Positions 18,703-28,830 are shown, counted from the first letter of the stretch. The stretch: 64,000 nucleotides of DNA from Phytophthora colocasiae (GCA_018806915.1 JAGKQI010000081.1:434001-498000); one strand, 5' to 3'. The notes: a model not told the origin generated them from the letters alone. Made by a program: numbers and translations.

Positions 18703-19413
18703 ATGCTGAGTTCTATTGTCTTCACCTGCGCTTTGGCTGCCGTTGTCTCGGCACAACCGTCGTACGTGTACAAGTTCGACGCGGATACTGCCGCCGGTAT
18801 CGACGGTTCGATCCAGGTCAAGTACGCCGGTGAGGACTCGTCCACTGCTACGATCACCGCTTCTCTCGACTTCTCTGGTGTCGACCAGGCCAAGATCGCC
18901 GCCTTTGACGGTAACTGCACCGAAGACGTGACGAGTTGGAAGTGGCACATCCACACCAAGTGGAGCTCCTCGCAGTCGTCGGACTCGTACAAACAGTGCT
19001 CTAAGGCTGCGACGGACAACCACTACGACCCTCTGAAGGCTTGTGGCTCTGCGTCCGAGTATATCTCCGAGCCGGAATGCAAGGCCAAGTCCAAGAGCTA
19101 CGCGTGTAGTCCCAGTAACTACACGACCGACCCGTTGACATGCGAGAAGGGTGATCTGTCTGGTAAATTCGGAGCACTCAAGGGGTCGAAGGTCTCTGAG
19201 GAGTGGACGGATGAGCACTACCCACTGTCTTCGGAGAACAAAGACACTTGGAGTATTGTGCTTCACGCTGTGTGCGGCAAAGAATCCCCGCGGATCGCCT
19301 GTGCTGTTGGAACCAAGGGTGAAGATGGAGGGAATGCGGAACAAGTGAACCAATCCACTCCGGTTCAGGAATCACCGGAAGATGGAGGAGACTGCCCTGT
19401 GAAGAGGAAGTAA
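18703..19413 (+). CDS. Secreted Cu-only superoxide dismutase-like protein, copy 1
   Basis: 236 aa, no intron. Signal peptide about 1-17 (hydrophobic, ending VVSA). Cu/Zn-SOD fold motifs are WHIHTKW (His82, His84), NHYDPL (His107) and WSIVLHAV (His188), matching the four Cu ligands, plus RIAC (Arg197, Cys200). The zinc histidines are absent. CEKGDLSG instead provides the Glu148/Asp151 pair that replaces zinc in fungal and oomycete Cu-only SODs of the Candida SOD5 type. Expected role: detoxify extracellular superoxide, for example from a host oxidative burst. ATG 18703 was chosen over an upstream TTG because it begins a clean signal peptide. First of four relatives in this window. Confidence 0.88.
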   Translation: MLSSIVFTCALAAVVSAQPSYVYKFDADTAAGIDGSIQVKYAGEDSSTATITASLDFSGVDQAKIAAFDGNCTEDVTSWKWHIHTKWSSSQSSDSYKQCSKAATDNHYDPLKACGSASEYISEPECKAKSKSYACSPSNYTTDPLTCEKGDLSGKFGALKGSKVSEEWTDEHYPLSSENKDTWSIVLHAVCGKESPRIACAVGTKGEDGGNAEQVNQSTPVQESPEDGGDCPVKRK

Positions 19414-20607
19414 AGCGTTGAGGTTGAGCTGGGAACGATCGTTATAACTTCAATTTTGCTTTCAAATAACCCAAACTACATGTAGTACACGTCCTTGAGT
19501 ATTATTTGTGTCTTACATCTCCGTCGTCGGACATTGAAACTGCGACTAATAAAACGAAGACATCAGAGAGAGAGAGAGAGAGGAAGAAGTTGAACCTTTT
19601 TAAATATTTAAAAAATACCCCATGATGGTTTTCTACGCGGCCAGCAAGTTCTTTTGGAATCACTGATAATAATACAATTGCACCCAGGAAAATTTACAAA
19701 CGTCTGCAATAGAAGCCGACCAAGACTTGGTCCAAGTTGGTGGCCACCGCTGGCTCTGACAGCGACAAGTTGTCAGCAAGCGCGCACGTACAGTACATCT
19801 TTTTAATCCTGGCGATTTGCCAGAACTACCAGGGAAACCGTACTGAAGTTTTGGGAACACGCTGAGTCACCATGAAGTCTCCACCCAGGCACCGACATGG
19901 ATACGGGTAGTGCACGAGTACACGTGTACTCGAAACTAAAGCTACATGTACATGTGCTGCACACACAGCTCCGATCTCCAGCACGTTGGCAATTGATTAT
20001 TGTAGTATAAACCACGGCGTGCTTTCGACGAGGCTCCTTCAAGCATCATTGTATGCGTGGTGAAATGATCAAATCTGCTTCATCTGCAGCACTCCGTCTA
20101 TTTTGTCGTCTACAGTAGAGAGGAGAGGCCAGTTAAGTGCTTGTACCTGTATAAACACAAATAACGTTGCGTACACTTAATTCCATTCTTTGAATGGCAA
20201 CGCACTTTGGTTTACAACAAGCTCCCCCCAAAGGGGGATGATCTCAAGAATCTATGGAGTGACTCCACGTTTCGCTACTATTCGATGCGTGGAGGCTCGA
20301 CTATCCATGGATGCATCTGTTGAAGTTTTTCCGGGGGCTATGCACTCGTTAAACCGTGTATCCCGGATACAGTATCCGTGTCTGAAAGATTAAAAAACGA
20401 GATCTTGCTAGGGTTTTTGGCGGTCGCGAAGGGAGCACCAATGCAAATGCCTTCTGGATGTGCTCGAGACATGCCAGCTCCCTCGCAATTGGTGCAAGGC
20501 AACGTGCCTCGGCTGTAGATGAATCCTGGCCGTGACAGCCGGGCAAAACTGCAACGGGATCACCAACAACCAGCATTTCCAGATCATCCGTCTACCCCTC
20601 ACTACCA
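19414..20607. other. Intergenic, spacer between SOD-like copies 1 and 2
   Basis: No gene recognised. Contains a GA microsatellite near 19567-19581, an AT-rich stretch TTTAAATATTTAAAAAATAC near 19599, two TACATGTA palindromes (about 19478 and 19943) and a small palindrome GTATCCCGGATAC near 20358. The end should hold the promoter of copy 2; CTCACTACCAATGG overlaps its start codon and resembles an initiator. Confidence 0.55.
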
Positions 20608-21486
20608 ATGGTCCGTTTGTTTGCTACTGCCTGCGCCTTTGCCGGTGCTCTCGCCGTTGCTGTGGCTCAGCCGTCGTTCGTGTACAAGTTCGACGCTGCT
20701 GATGCCGCCGGTGTGGACGGTTCTATCCAGATCCAGTACGCGGGTGAGAACTCGTCCACTGCCACCATCACGGCCGCCCTGGACTTCTCCCGTGTGAACC
20801 AGTCGGACATCGTGGCGTTCGACCAGAACTGCACCATAGACACCGTCACGAGCTGGAAGTGGCACATCCACACCAAGTGGAACTCGACCGGAAAATAATT
20901 AATATCTGTTGTTCTAGCACTACCCACCTGTTAAGTACTTCCAGGCCCCTATCCACCTGTTGTTAGTACCGCCAACCTGTTATCCTGCCAAATGCATTAG
21001 CATTCTATTTCATAGGTTACCGCCTTGAAACGATAATCCATTGCGGTCCCGCATCATGAGGACTACTGCAATGAGAAGACTGGGGAGAGACTGCTTCGCC
21101 ACTCTCCATGGTCGGGTCACACGCGCACTCACTGGGTAAAAAGGAAAATATAGATGCTTTTGTTTTGCTCACAGCGTGCAGTTCACGCTCTTGAGTAGAT
21201 AAGATGCTGAAGCATCCACCGTGGTGGACATATCCTTAAGAAATTTTCCTCGATTCTTGTGCTGTCGGTAGAATATAGATCAGGAACATGGACTTGATAT
21301 AACCTTACAGGAGCTTCTATATGACTTAAGCGCCTCCATAGTTGAGTAAGGCCAGTCTTAGGAAGGAACGGTTTTCAATATCTGGTGAACGCTCGTCACC
21401 AACAGCTATTCATATTAACAGCAAAGCAGGGATGAATACCTGTTGAAACGCAACAGGTTTGCGGTACTAACAACAGGTGATCAGTG

Positions 21487-21734
21487 TAGCTGCGTGCGCT
21501 GTGTGCGTGAACGCGCTTTAGCAAGAAGTGCTTGCTCACTTGGAGTCGACTTAGCGTACACGAAGTTCTGGGAGGAAGAAGGAAAAATCAAAAGTGGATT
21601 GAACGTACTCATAGCACTTCACTATAGTACGAGGAGGAAAAGCTCAAGGCTACCAAACCCCCTGTCGCTCGTGTACATTCGCTCTGTGTAGCTCGTCCCA
21701 GTCTCCAGGTTGTGTGAACTGCCACATCCTGCTA
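21487..21734 (-). repeat. 3' LTR of Copia-1 (left copy)
   Basis: 248 bp, apparently identical to 27314-27561. A purine-rich GTGAGGTGGGAG on the minus strand directly precedes it (about 21735-21746), the polypurine tract. Confidence 0.95.
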
Positions 21735-21742
21735 CTCCCACC

Positions 21743-24700
21743 TCACACATCTGAAGATGGTGCATTCTTCTTGACCTGCGTGACGTCTTCGACGTTCAAT
21801 AGCTGCCTAAACTTCTGGAATTTGTTTGGTCCCAAAGCTTTTGTAAAAACGTCCGCAACGTTGTCAGCACTGGGCACGTATTCAACTTCAATCTTCTTCT
21901 TCTCCACGAGCTCAGCAATCTTGCTGCTCTTTTTAGCGTAACTCTTCATACGCTGGTAGTTGCCAGCTTCACTGATCATTGTCTGTGTACTTTGGTTGTC
22001 CACGTAAAGCACTGACGTGGGTGGTTTCTCTCCACGTATCTCCTTTAGCAATTTTCTGGACCATAGTAAGTCCTCAACGCAGCTATCCGCCGATATCAAC
22101 TCCGAGCTACACGTCGCTGTAGTCACTTTAGTCTGCATCTTGCTCTTGTAGACAAATGCATTTCCATTTAATTGTATGATATACCCACTGGCCGATCGAT
22201 TTGTGTCCGGGTCATTCGCGTGATCCGCGTCACAGTACGCGTCCACACGTAACGGTAAAGTAGGTTCTTCACACCTATATACCAATCCGTAGGTTCTAGT
22301 GCCCTTCAGATAGCGTAAAGTACGCATCGCTCTTTTGTAGTCGTCCATCGTGTACGAGCTCATGTACTTACTCAGTTGCCGCACTGCACATGCCAGGTCC
22401 GGCCTACTGCACGCCACCAAGTAGTTCAACGCACCAACCAGCTCTCGATACGGGATATTAGGATCATTAATCTTGTCTTCATCTCTTTCGAGAGGGGTAA
22501 TCGGTTCATTTTGCTCTTGAGGTGATCCCACAGATTTAGCGTTCGTTATGCCAAAGCGTTCTAACAGCCGATCGATATATGCCGTTTGCGAGATACGGAG
22601 ATGATTGCCTAGATCCAGTAATACTTCCATAGAAAGTAAATGGTGTACTCGTCCAAGATCTTTGAGAGCAAATTTTGCTGCTAATTCGTCGATACATTGA
22701 TCAATGTCTGCTGTCTTTCCCGCAAAAACCAGATCATCAACGTACACCGTAATGTAGACAACTTTGCCTCCACGATGTCTCTGATAAAGCCCCACATCAA
22801 AAGCACATCTCTTGAATCCAAGTTGTAACAGGTACTTGTGCAGCGTATAGTACCACAAGCGCGATGCCTGTTTGAGGCCATAAATTCCTTTCAACAGCAA
22901 ACAAACTCTGCCACTCCCATCATCAAAGTACTTCGGTTGTTCCATGTAGATAGTGAATCGCATGAGCTCCGAATTCAAAAACGCTGTTACAAAATCAACG
23001 TGCTTGCAGTCCAGTGACAGTAAAAGAGCAAGTAGCAGTATCATCCTCACAGTCTCCATTCGAACCACCGGTGAGTAAGTTTTGCCATAGTCCACACCTT
23101 TCTTTTGCTTGCAGCCACGCACTGCCAGCCGCGCTTTCAGACGGTCAGCACGACCTCTCTCATCACGCTTCACTCTCAAAACCCAGATTGAGGTCAATAT
23201 ATTCACTAACCTTCCGTCTTCCGGCTTCGGTCGCTCCACGAGCTTCCACGTGCCATTGAGCATGTGAGCATCGAACTCTTTCTGCATTGCTTCCATCCAT
23301 TTGTCCTTGAGATCTGAACTCAAAGCCTCCTCAACACTGGATGGATTTCCATGCAATTGGTCCATTGTTTGTGCCATCACGTAGTCGTTCATGCGTACGT
23401 TGGGCTTCTTTTTCCTTGACGAGCGTCTTGGAGCTCTTGGTAGTGCTGTTTCAATAGGCGCAGGTGTAGGTGCTGGCGGCTTTTCTTCTTCACTGTCCAC
23501 ATCCTCTTCATTCGCCTCACCATTTACCTCACCATCAGCTCCCACCGAAACAACATCATCCAAGGTTCCAAATGCATCTGTCGAAGCTGCCACCGAAATT
23601 GTATCTGTGCCAGCTGTGCTTTTGCCAAACTTGTTATTTGGCTCAGCAACTGCTTTGGCTACGACACTATTTGCTTTATCACGTGTGACCGAAATTGTAT
23701 CTGTGCCAGCTGTGCTTTTGCCAAACTTCTTTTGCTTTCTTTGCAACTTGTTATTTGGCTCAGCAACTGCTTTGGCTACGACACTATTTGCTTTATCACG
23801 TGTGACCGAAATTGTATCTGTGCCAGCTGTGCTTTTGCCAAACTTCTTTTGCTTTCTTTGCAACTTGTTATTTGGCTCAGCAACTGCTTTGGCTACGACA
23901 CTATTCGCTTTATCACGTGTGACCCGGTCCGCTACGTAAGTTACTGGCAACGGGACAAATGGTATTTGGGCATAGTAGTGCTGTCGCCCCACCAGGAGCG
24001 CATTCACATATGTACCATCAACCGTGATGTCCTCGCGGAATTGTACGTCTCGTACTTCGATCATCTTGCCAGTCCTCAAGTGTAGCAACCGGTATCCGTG
24101 TTTTGACCGTGGATATCCAAGAAATAGAGCAGGTTCAGCCTTTGCTGATAATTTACTCTGCCGCTTCTCTTTCGGTACGTGAACAAACCCGACACAACCA
24201 CAAACTTTTAATTGCTTCACATCCGGCTTCACACCAGTTAATTTTTCCACCGGCGTCATGCCATCCAACGCTTTGGTGGGACTCACATTGTCCACTTCCA
24301 CAACGTATTGTATGACTTCGGGCCAGAGCTTCATCGGTAAGTTTGCCGCATACATGACAGCTCTCATCTTGTTAACGAGAACATCATTCAGTTTCTCCAC
24401 CAAACAGTTCTCTTCCGGAGTATATGCGTGCGTAGGTATGAACTGAATTCCCTTTTCCAAAAGGAAGTTCTTCAGTACTGCATTTACATACTCGCCGCCT
24501 CCATCACTCGTGAATCGGTGAATTCGCTTCCCTTGCGCTAACAATTCAGTCAGCAATTGCTTGACATTACCTGCAGCTTCACTTTTGTGACTTAGCGGGT
24601 AACACCACTTGTGACGTGAGCCTTCGTCAAGTATCAACTGGAAATACCGAGTCGAACCACTAACAGAGACATACTTGCGAATATCACAGACATCTGACAT

Positions 24701-25876
24701 AATTCGCTCGAAATTGTGTTTCGTTCGCTTATCTCCAGGGTTCTTGTACGATTTCCTACGCTGTTTTCCAGCCATGCAGCTCAGGCAATTCAATTTGGTC
24801 TTCAAATGTTCGTGTGAGATATTCATCCCATTCACTGTCTGGTTTCTCATCATGAACTTCAAAGCTGCCTCATTGAGATGAGCAAACCTTTCATGCCAAC
24901 GCATAAGAGGATTCGCATCCGCACTTACTGAAGACGCAATTACTGCTGCTTGATATCCACCAAATTCTTCAGTGTTCAGCCAGTAATGCACTCCATGTTG
25001 CACGAATTCCAATTTCTGTTCGTCACGTTCAAGCCACATCTTCTGAGGCATTTCCGATGGTGCAGTGACAGTCAAACCCCATCCGTTCTTCTGCATTACT
25101 CCAAGAGAAATAATGTTCGTGGGTCCATGAGGCGAATATTCAACACCATCCATAGTAAACGAGGTTTCATTACCACTTCTCGCATTTACTGCATGTACCA
25201 GCACTGATCCAGCAAATTCTCCCTTCGTCTTGTTGCCATTCCACACAGTGAACACCGTCTTCGACTTATGAAAACTGGTGAACATGTCCTTCACAGTGCA
25301 AACATGAGTAGTTGCGCCATTATCTAGCATCCAATCCACTTGAGAGACGCTCCGGCTGTGCTTCAGTACCATTCCAACGAAACTCTCTGTGCTACAATCA
25401 CTGCTCGAACTTGAATCACTCTTCTTCTGTACTTCAGTGACAAATCTCATGTAATTCATAGCACCAGAAGAATCTTCTTCAGAGTCATCGATTTTCTTCT
25501 TCTTCTTGGCTTCTTTCTTCTCCTTTTGCGTCTTCTTGTCGCCTTTCTTCTGAGTTTTGGACTGATTTCCTTTGGGTTTCTTTGAATCTCCCTTCAGGAA
25601 CCAGCATTCATTGCGCTTGTGACCCTTCCGCTTGCAGTGAAAGCATCGCACCACGGGCTTCTTGCCACATCCAGTCTTGTTATCTTGTCCCTTACCAGCA
25701 TGGCTTGACTGCATTACCGCTTCAGAGTTATTTTCACCTTTCTCTTTAGCTGTACCAGCCGCCATTTTTTCCATTTCATCTCTCGAAAGTAAAGCATTCT
25801 TCACCTGCTGCAGGGTAGGTGGCAGGGTTCTGAGTGTGGGTTTTTCGCTTTGGAATAAACCGTTTATACCGCCCAC
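21743..25876 (-). CDS. Copia-1 polyprotein: zinc knuckle, protease, integrase, RT, RNase H
   Basis: Up to 1377 codons in one open frame; the first dozen codons belong to the inserted sequence, so the true N-terminus is uncertain. Order: CCHC knuckle CFHCKRKGHKRNEC; protease with LDNGATTHV (Asn where Ser or Thr is usual); GAG-pre-integrase WHERFAHLN with C-x2-C; integrase core (SDVCD, TSDGGGEYV, PEENCLVEK); a Ser/Pro and acidic linker holding a 117-bp tandem repeat; RT (VDFVTAFLN, KQASRLWY, VYVDDLVFAG); RNase H (ADHANDPDTNRSASGY). All core motifs look intact. Confidence 0.92.
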   Translation of the reverse strand: MGGINGLFQSEKPTLRTLPPTLQQVKNALLSRDEMEKMAAGTAKEKGENNSEAVMQSSHAGKGQDNKTGCGKKPVVRCFHCKRKGHKRNECWFLKGDSKKPKGNQSKTQKKGDKKTQKEKKEAKKKKKIDDSEEDSSGAMNYMRFVTEVQKKSDSSSSSDCSTESFVGMVLKHSRSVSQVDWMLDNGATTHVCTVKDMFTSFHKSKTVFTVWNGNKTKGEFAGSVLVHAVNARSGNETSFTMDGVEYSPHGPTNIISLGVMQKNGWGLTVTAPSEMPQKMWLERDEQKLEFVQHGVHYWLNTEEFGGYQAAVIASSVSADANPLMRWHERFAHLNEAALKFMMRNQTVNGMNISHEHLKTKLNCLSCMAGKQRRKSYKNPGDKRTKHNFERIMSDVCDIRKYVSVSGSTRYFQLILDEGSRHKWCYPLSHKSEAAGNVKQLLTELLAQGKRIHRFTSDGGGEYVNAVLKNFLLEKGIQFIPTHAYTPEENCLVEKLNDVLVNKMRAVMYAANLPMKLWPEVIQYVVEVDNVSPTKALDGMTPVEKLTGVKPDVKQLKVCGCVGFVHVPKEKRQSKLSAKAEPALFLGYPRSKHGYRLLHLRTGKMIEVRDVQFREDITVDGTYVNALLVGRQHYYAQIPFVPLPVTYVADRVTRDKANSVVAKAVAEPNNKLQRKQKKFGKSTAGTDTISVTRDKANSVVAKAVAEPNNKLQRKQKKFGKSTAGTDTISVTRDKANSVVAKAVAEPNNKFGKSTAGTDTISVAASTDAFGTLDDVVSVGADGEVNGEANEEDVDSEEEKPPAPTPAPIETALPRAPRRSSRKKKPNVRMNDYVMAQTMDQLHGNPSSVEEALSSDLKDKWMEAMQKEFDAHMLNGTWKLVERPKPEDGRLVNILTSIWVLRVKRDERGRADRLKARLAVRGCKQKKGVDYGKTYSPVVRMETVRMILLLALLLSLDCKHVDFVTAFLNSELMRFTIYMEQPKYFDDGSGRVCLLLKGIYGLKQASRLWYYTLHKYLLQLGFKRCAFDVGLYQRHRGGKVVYITVYVDDLVFAGKTADIDQCIDELAAKFALKDLGRVHHLLSMEVLLDLGNHLRISQTAYIDRLLERFGITNAKSVGSPQEQNEPITPLERDEDKINDPNIPYRELVGALNYLVACSRPDLACAVRQLSKYMSSYTMDDYKRAMRTLRYLKGTRTYGLVYRCEEPTLPLRVDAYCDADHANDPDTNRSASGYIIQLNGNAFVYKSKMQTKVTTATCSSELISADSCVEDLLWSRKLLKEIRGEKPPTSVLYVDNQSTQTMISEAGNYQRMKSYAKKSSKIAELVEKKKIEVEYVPSADNVADVFTKALGPNKFQKFRQLLNVEDVTQVKKNAPSSDV
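23592..23925 (-). repeat. 117-bp tandem repeat inside the Copia-1 polyprotein
   Basis: Nearly three in-frame units. Starts of the shared phrase ACCGAAATTGTATCTG fall at about 23592, 23688 and 23805. Two units are 117 bp (39 codons); one lacks 21 bp (7 codons, the LQRKQKK part). The repeat lies in the linker between integrase and reverse transcriptase and adds copies of a Lys/Ala/Val-rich segment. Confidence 0.9.
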
Positions 25877-26560
25877 CCACCCCGAGCAGCTGTGGGGCAG
25901 GCATTTTAGGGATTTTTAAAAAATCCACCCACCCGCAATCCTCGAAACCACCCGGCCACCATATCCGTGGGTGACAAACTTCCGGTCACTCTTTTTTAAC
26001 TTGAGTTAACTATTGAATGGGTTGAGACCTACACGTAAGGGGTCACTTTACAACTACTTGGTTTTTGTTTGCAGGTTGGTAGGCCCTGGTGTGGCCATGC
26101 TGGAAGGCCTCTGCGATGGTGTGACCACTTCGTCGTCACCCACAGACATGCACTACTAAAAACAGGAATAAGATGCATTCAGTGTTCATTATCGATTTTC
26201 CTTGTTTCTGCAAAAGGGGGCGACAGGCAAAGTATTGTGAACGTTCGCACGCAAACCCCGCAGTACGTCGGTACATAAGGGCCTCCTGGCGGTCCACTGG
26301 TCAACGCACCACAAAGCAACGCACTTGGCAGGCGTTCGAGTATATCCAGGGACTTACTTTCCAGGTATATAAGAAATTAGCATTCGAAAAATCCCTTTCA
26401 AATTCGAACTTAATCGAGTCAGATCGCACCTAACAGGCCAAATTCCATATGTTTTATTTATCCAAAAAAACCACCCACCCACAGACAACAACAAACCCCC
26501 CAGGCATCCTTGACTTTTGGGGTTTTCCGGAACCCTGTGGAAACCCACCTACGTTTCCTT
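25850..26560. repeat. About 700-bp insertion inside the Copia-1 gag
   Basis: Gag-like frame breaks off after FSFRQGNV (about 26560) and resumes with TLRTLPPTLQQVKNAL (about 25850). The DNA between has no coding signal. It begins and ends with short inverted GTGGGTTT/AAACCCAC, and contains several CCACCCACC motifs. No target duplication was found, so its class is open: a small non-autonomous DNA element is the first guess. Confidence 0.6.
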
Positions 26561-27275
26561 GTCTGAACGAGAAATCAAACTGTGTCACGATCTCTCTGTG
26601 CACTGTGCACACTCCCATTAACAACAAGCTTGACATCTCCACATCGTCAATAACAAACTGTGGGCCCATGTATTGTAGCTTCTGTCTCATTGTAGTCATC
26701 TCCTGAATGTATGTAGCCATCTTCTTACCAGGTGTGTACGTGTGTGTATACATCTCCCGCTTCAAGTGCACTCCATACGAGAAGTCACGCTGAGTCTTCT
26801 CTGCGACCACAGCATTCCAAATGTCTATAGCTCGCCTGTAAACACACACCTTCTGGACATCAGCATCAGATAGTCCTCTGATTATTGTCTCCATTGCCAA
26901 TCGATCTCGTGCATCAAAGTCTCTTTGTGCTTCTCCTTCTTCAACTGGCCGTGTTTCTTCTCCAGTCACAATTCTCCATGAATCTCGTTGCTCAAGATAA
27001 AGCATCAGCCTCATCTGATAGACTTCAAAAACCCCATCAAAGAGTGGTGGTTTGCTAGTACCCAAAGGTTTGGGCCTAGCCTGAGTAGCAACAGTCTGTC
27101 CAATAGCCGTGGCTGGTTGTCCTGTAGCCGTAGTAGACATTGTTTGAGCTGTTCCAGCAGCTGGAGCCATCGTCGACACCATGCTCGAGCTTGCAGCACT
27201 ACTTGAACTTGTCATCACTGTACATGTTGCAGCTGAGGTTGCAGCTGTCGATACTCCACTCGTAGAATCCGTCAT
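26454..27275 (-). CDS. Copia-1 Gag, 5' part
   Basis: ATG at 27275. A Thr/Ser/Ala-rich N-terminal 60 residues precede the capsid-like UBN2 region (PPLFDGVFEVYQMRLMLYLEQ, LKREMYTHTYTPGKKM, YIQEMTTMRQKLQYMG). After MGVCTVHREIVTQFDFSFRQ it enters the inserted DNA and ends about 35 codons later, so the last third is foreign. The missing C-terminal part with the zinc knuckle is at the start of the downstream polyprotein. Confidence 0.8.
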   Translation of the reverse strand: MTDSTSGVSTAATSAATCTVMTSSSSAASSSMVSTMAPAAGTAQTMSTTATGQPATAIGQTVATQARPKPLGTSKPPLFDGVFEVYQMRLMLYLEQRDSWRIVTGEETRPVEEGEAQRDFDARDRLAMETIIRGLSDADVQKVCVYRRAIDIWNAVVAEKTQRDFSYGVHLKREMYTHTYTPGKKMATYIQEMTTMRQKLQYMGPQFVIDDVEMSSLLLMGVCTVHREIVTQFDFSFRQGNVGGFPQGSGKPQKSRMPGGFVVVCGWVVFLDK

Positions 27276-27313
27276 CTTACTTGCCAAAGCTCGTCAACCT
27301 TGGGCTCATAACC

Positions 27314-27561
27314 TAGCTGCGTGCGCTGTGTGCGTGAACGCGCTTTAGCAAGAAGTGCTTGCTCACTTGGAGTCGACTTAGCGTACACGAAGTTCTGGGA
27401 GGAAGAAGGAAAAATCAAAAGTGGATTGAACGTACTCATAGCACTTCACTATAGTACGAGGAGGAAAAGCTCAAGGCTACCAAACCCCCTGTCGCTCGTG
27501 TACATTCGCTCTGTGTAGCTCGTCCCAGTCTCCAGGTTGTGTGAACTGCCACATCCTGCTA
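27314..27561 (-). repeat. 5' LTR of Copia-1 (right copy)
   Basis: 248 bp. On the minus strand it is followed by GGTTATGAGCCCAAGG, the likely primer-binding position. The duplicate CAGTG follows at 27562-27566. Confidence 0.95.
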
Positions 27562-28174
27562 CAGTGACCAGGAGTACTGAACAGGTGAGCAGTGCTAAAA
27601 CAACAGATAATAAATAGCCGCCAACTCGACCAAGTCTTCCGACTCGTTCAAGCAGTGCGCCAAGGCGGCGACGGCCAACCACTTCGACCCGTTGCGTGCC
27701 TGTGGCCCCGTGTCCGAGTACAACGCCGAACCGGAATGTGAGGCTAAGATCAAGGACTACGCGTGCAACCCGGACAACTACGCGGCCGACCCGTTGAAGT
27801 GCGAGAAGGGAGACCTGTCCGGTAAGTTCGGAGCTTTCAAGCTGGGCGAGGACGCCACCGTCTCGAACCAGTGGACGGACAACAACTTCCCTCTGCCGTC
27901 CGAGAACACCGAGTCGTGGAGCATTGTGCTGCACGCTGTGTGTGGCCAGGAGTCCCGTATTGCCTGTGCGCACCGAACGGAGGCTGAAGGTGAAGTGGAT
28001 CAGGTTGACCAGACTCCCGTCCAGCAGTCCACGGTCCCTCCTGCTGGCTGCGGTGTCTAGATTCTAGTTTAGATGGTTTAACCTCATTCAAAGTGATTTC
28101 GTTGCAATGCTTCAGAAAGGATTTAGGACTTCGCGATGATTTTTCTTCCAGCTAGAAGCGAAAGCACAAATGAA

Positions 28175-28189
28175 TTCATTCTCCAATCT
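28175..28189 (+). promoter_or_regulatory. Initiator of SOD-like copy 3
   Basis: TTCATTCTCCAATCT is a close match to the oomycete initiator, 12-25 bases before the ATG at 28201. Confidence 0.6.
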
Positions 28190-28200
28190 CCACGACTGCC

Positions 28201-28830
28201 ATGACGTTGAAGCTCTTTCTCTTCGCTGTCCTTTGCATCGCTCTAACTGCCGCCCAACCAGCTTTCGTCTATCGCTTCGATGCTGCAACTTCTGGGGTTG
28301 AAGGAACGATCCGCTTCCAGTACGCGGGGGAAGACTCGTCGATCGCTATTGTCTCTGCTGCGTTGGACTTCTCGCGTCTGAACCAAAACTCCATCCAGAA
28401 GTTCGACCGACTGTGCGTTGGGCCTGTGGCCGAGTTCAAGTGGCACATTCACGTGCGTTGGAGCTCAACACAACGTTCAGCTTCCCTCGGACAATGCTCA
28501 CTGGTTGCAACCGGCAACCACTACGACCCACTCTTTGCGTGCAGCCCTGACTCAGAGCATATCGCGCTACCTCAATGCAAGACGAAGGCAGCTGAATACG
28601 CTTGCAACCCGGAGAACTACGCCAAGAACCCTCACGCATGCGAAAAAGGAGATCTGTCGGGAAAGTTCGGCAATTTGGTGGTCAACGAACAGCAAATAGC
28701 GACTGGGAAGTGGCTAGACAAACACTTCCCGTTGCCATCCGAGAACCGTCCGAACTGGAGCATCGTACTGCATGCAGTCTGTGACTCCCACTCGACTCGT
28801 GTCGCCTGTGCGAAGGAAGAGATTGCGTAA
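28201..28830 (+). CDS. Secreted Cu-only superoxide dismutase-like protein, copy 3
   Basis: 209 aa, no intron, signal peptide about 1-18 (ends TAAQ). Cu ligands His82 and His84 (WHIHVRW), His107 (GNHYDPL) and His191 (WSIVLHAV); Glu148/Asp151 in CEKGDLSG; Arg200 in RVACA. It is the most diverged of the four and lacks the longer C-terminal tail of the others, ending soon after the last fold motif. It starts only 140 bp after the end of copy 2, a tandem arrangement that points to local duplication. Expected to act outside the cell on superoxide. Confidence 0.88.
   Translation: MTLKLFLFAVLCIALTAAQPAFVYRFDAATSGVEGTIRFQYAGEDSSIAIVSAALDFSRLNQNSIQKFDRLCVGPVAEFKWHIHVRWSSTQRSASLGQCSLVATGNHYDPLFACSPDSEHIALPQCKTKAAEYACNPENYAKNPHACEKGDLSGKFGNLVVNEQQIATGKWLDKHFPLPSENRPNWSIVLHAVCDSHSTRVACAKEEIA

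Larger units (their letters stand above)
21487..27561 (-). mobile_element. Ty1/Copia LTR retrotransposon Copia-1
   Basis: Two 248-bp LTRs (21487-21734, 27314-27561) with inverted ends TAGC...GCTA, and 5-bp duplicates CAGTG (21482-21486 and 27562-27566). I found no difference between the LTRs, so the insertion is very recent. Order on the minus strand: gag, protease, integrase, RT, RNase H, with integrase before RT as in Copia. Gag is interrupted by about 700 bp of other sequence. It lies inside the Mutator-type element in SOD-like copy 2. Confidence 0.97.
20890..27622. mobile_element. Mutator-type (MULE) non-autonomous element, itself carrying a Copia element
   Basis: Flanked by a 9-bp duplication, the hallmark of Mutator-like elements. 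The ends form imperfect inverted repeats of about 55 bp: the left arm from 20890 and the reverse complement of the right arm from 27622 both contain ATCTGTTGTT, TTAGCAC or CTAGCAC, CACCTGTT and AGTAC. Without the Copia insert (21487-27561 and its duplicate CAGTG) it is only about 650 bp and has no ORF of its own, so it depends on a transposase elsewhere. Subterminal CACCTGTT repeats occur inside the left end and, inverted, before 21480. Confidence 0.8.
20608..28060 (+). pseudogene. Secreted Cu-only SOD-like protein, copy 2, split by nested transposons
   Basis: 5' part 20608-20889 (94 codons): signal peptide, then the fold start up to WHIHTKWNST with the first two Cu-ligand histidines. 3' part 27632-28060: NHFDPL (third Cu ligand), CEKGDLSG, WSIVLHAV (fourth ligand) and RIACA. 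The 9-bp sequence AACTCGACC occurs at both junctions (20881-20889 and 27623-27631) as a target duplication. Both halves are in the same frame (282 plus 429 bases) and show no other damage that I can see, so the gene was intact until a recent insertion. As it stands, translation ends two codons into the insert. Confidence 0.93.

Noticed and set aside
18667..19353. 228-codon minus-strand ORF over SOD-like copy 1
   Set aside because: Antisense shadow caused by strong third-position bias of the SOD gene; Arg/Val-rich with no recognisable domain.
25850..26560. Insert in Copia gag considered as a hAT or Helitron
   Set aside because: No target duplication, no CTRR hairpin end and no long inverted repeats were found, so no class was assigned.
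20890..27622. Considered treating the whole split of SOD copy 2 as one large intron
   Set aside because: Ends are not GT...AG, the flanks carry a 9-bp duplication, and the other copies have no intron.
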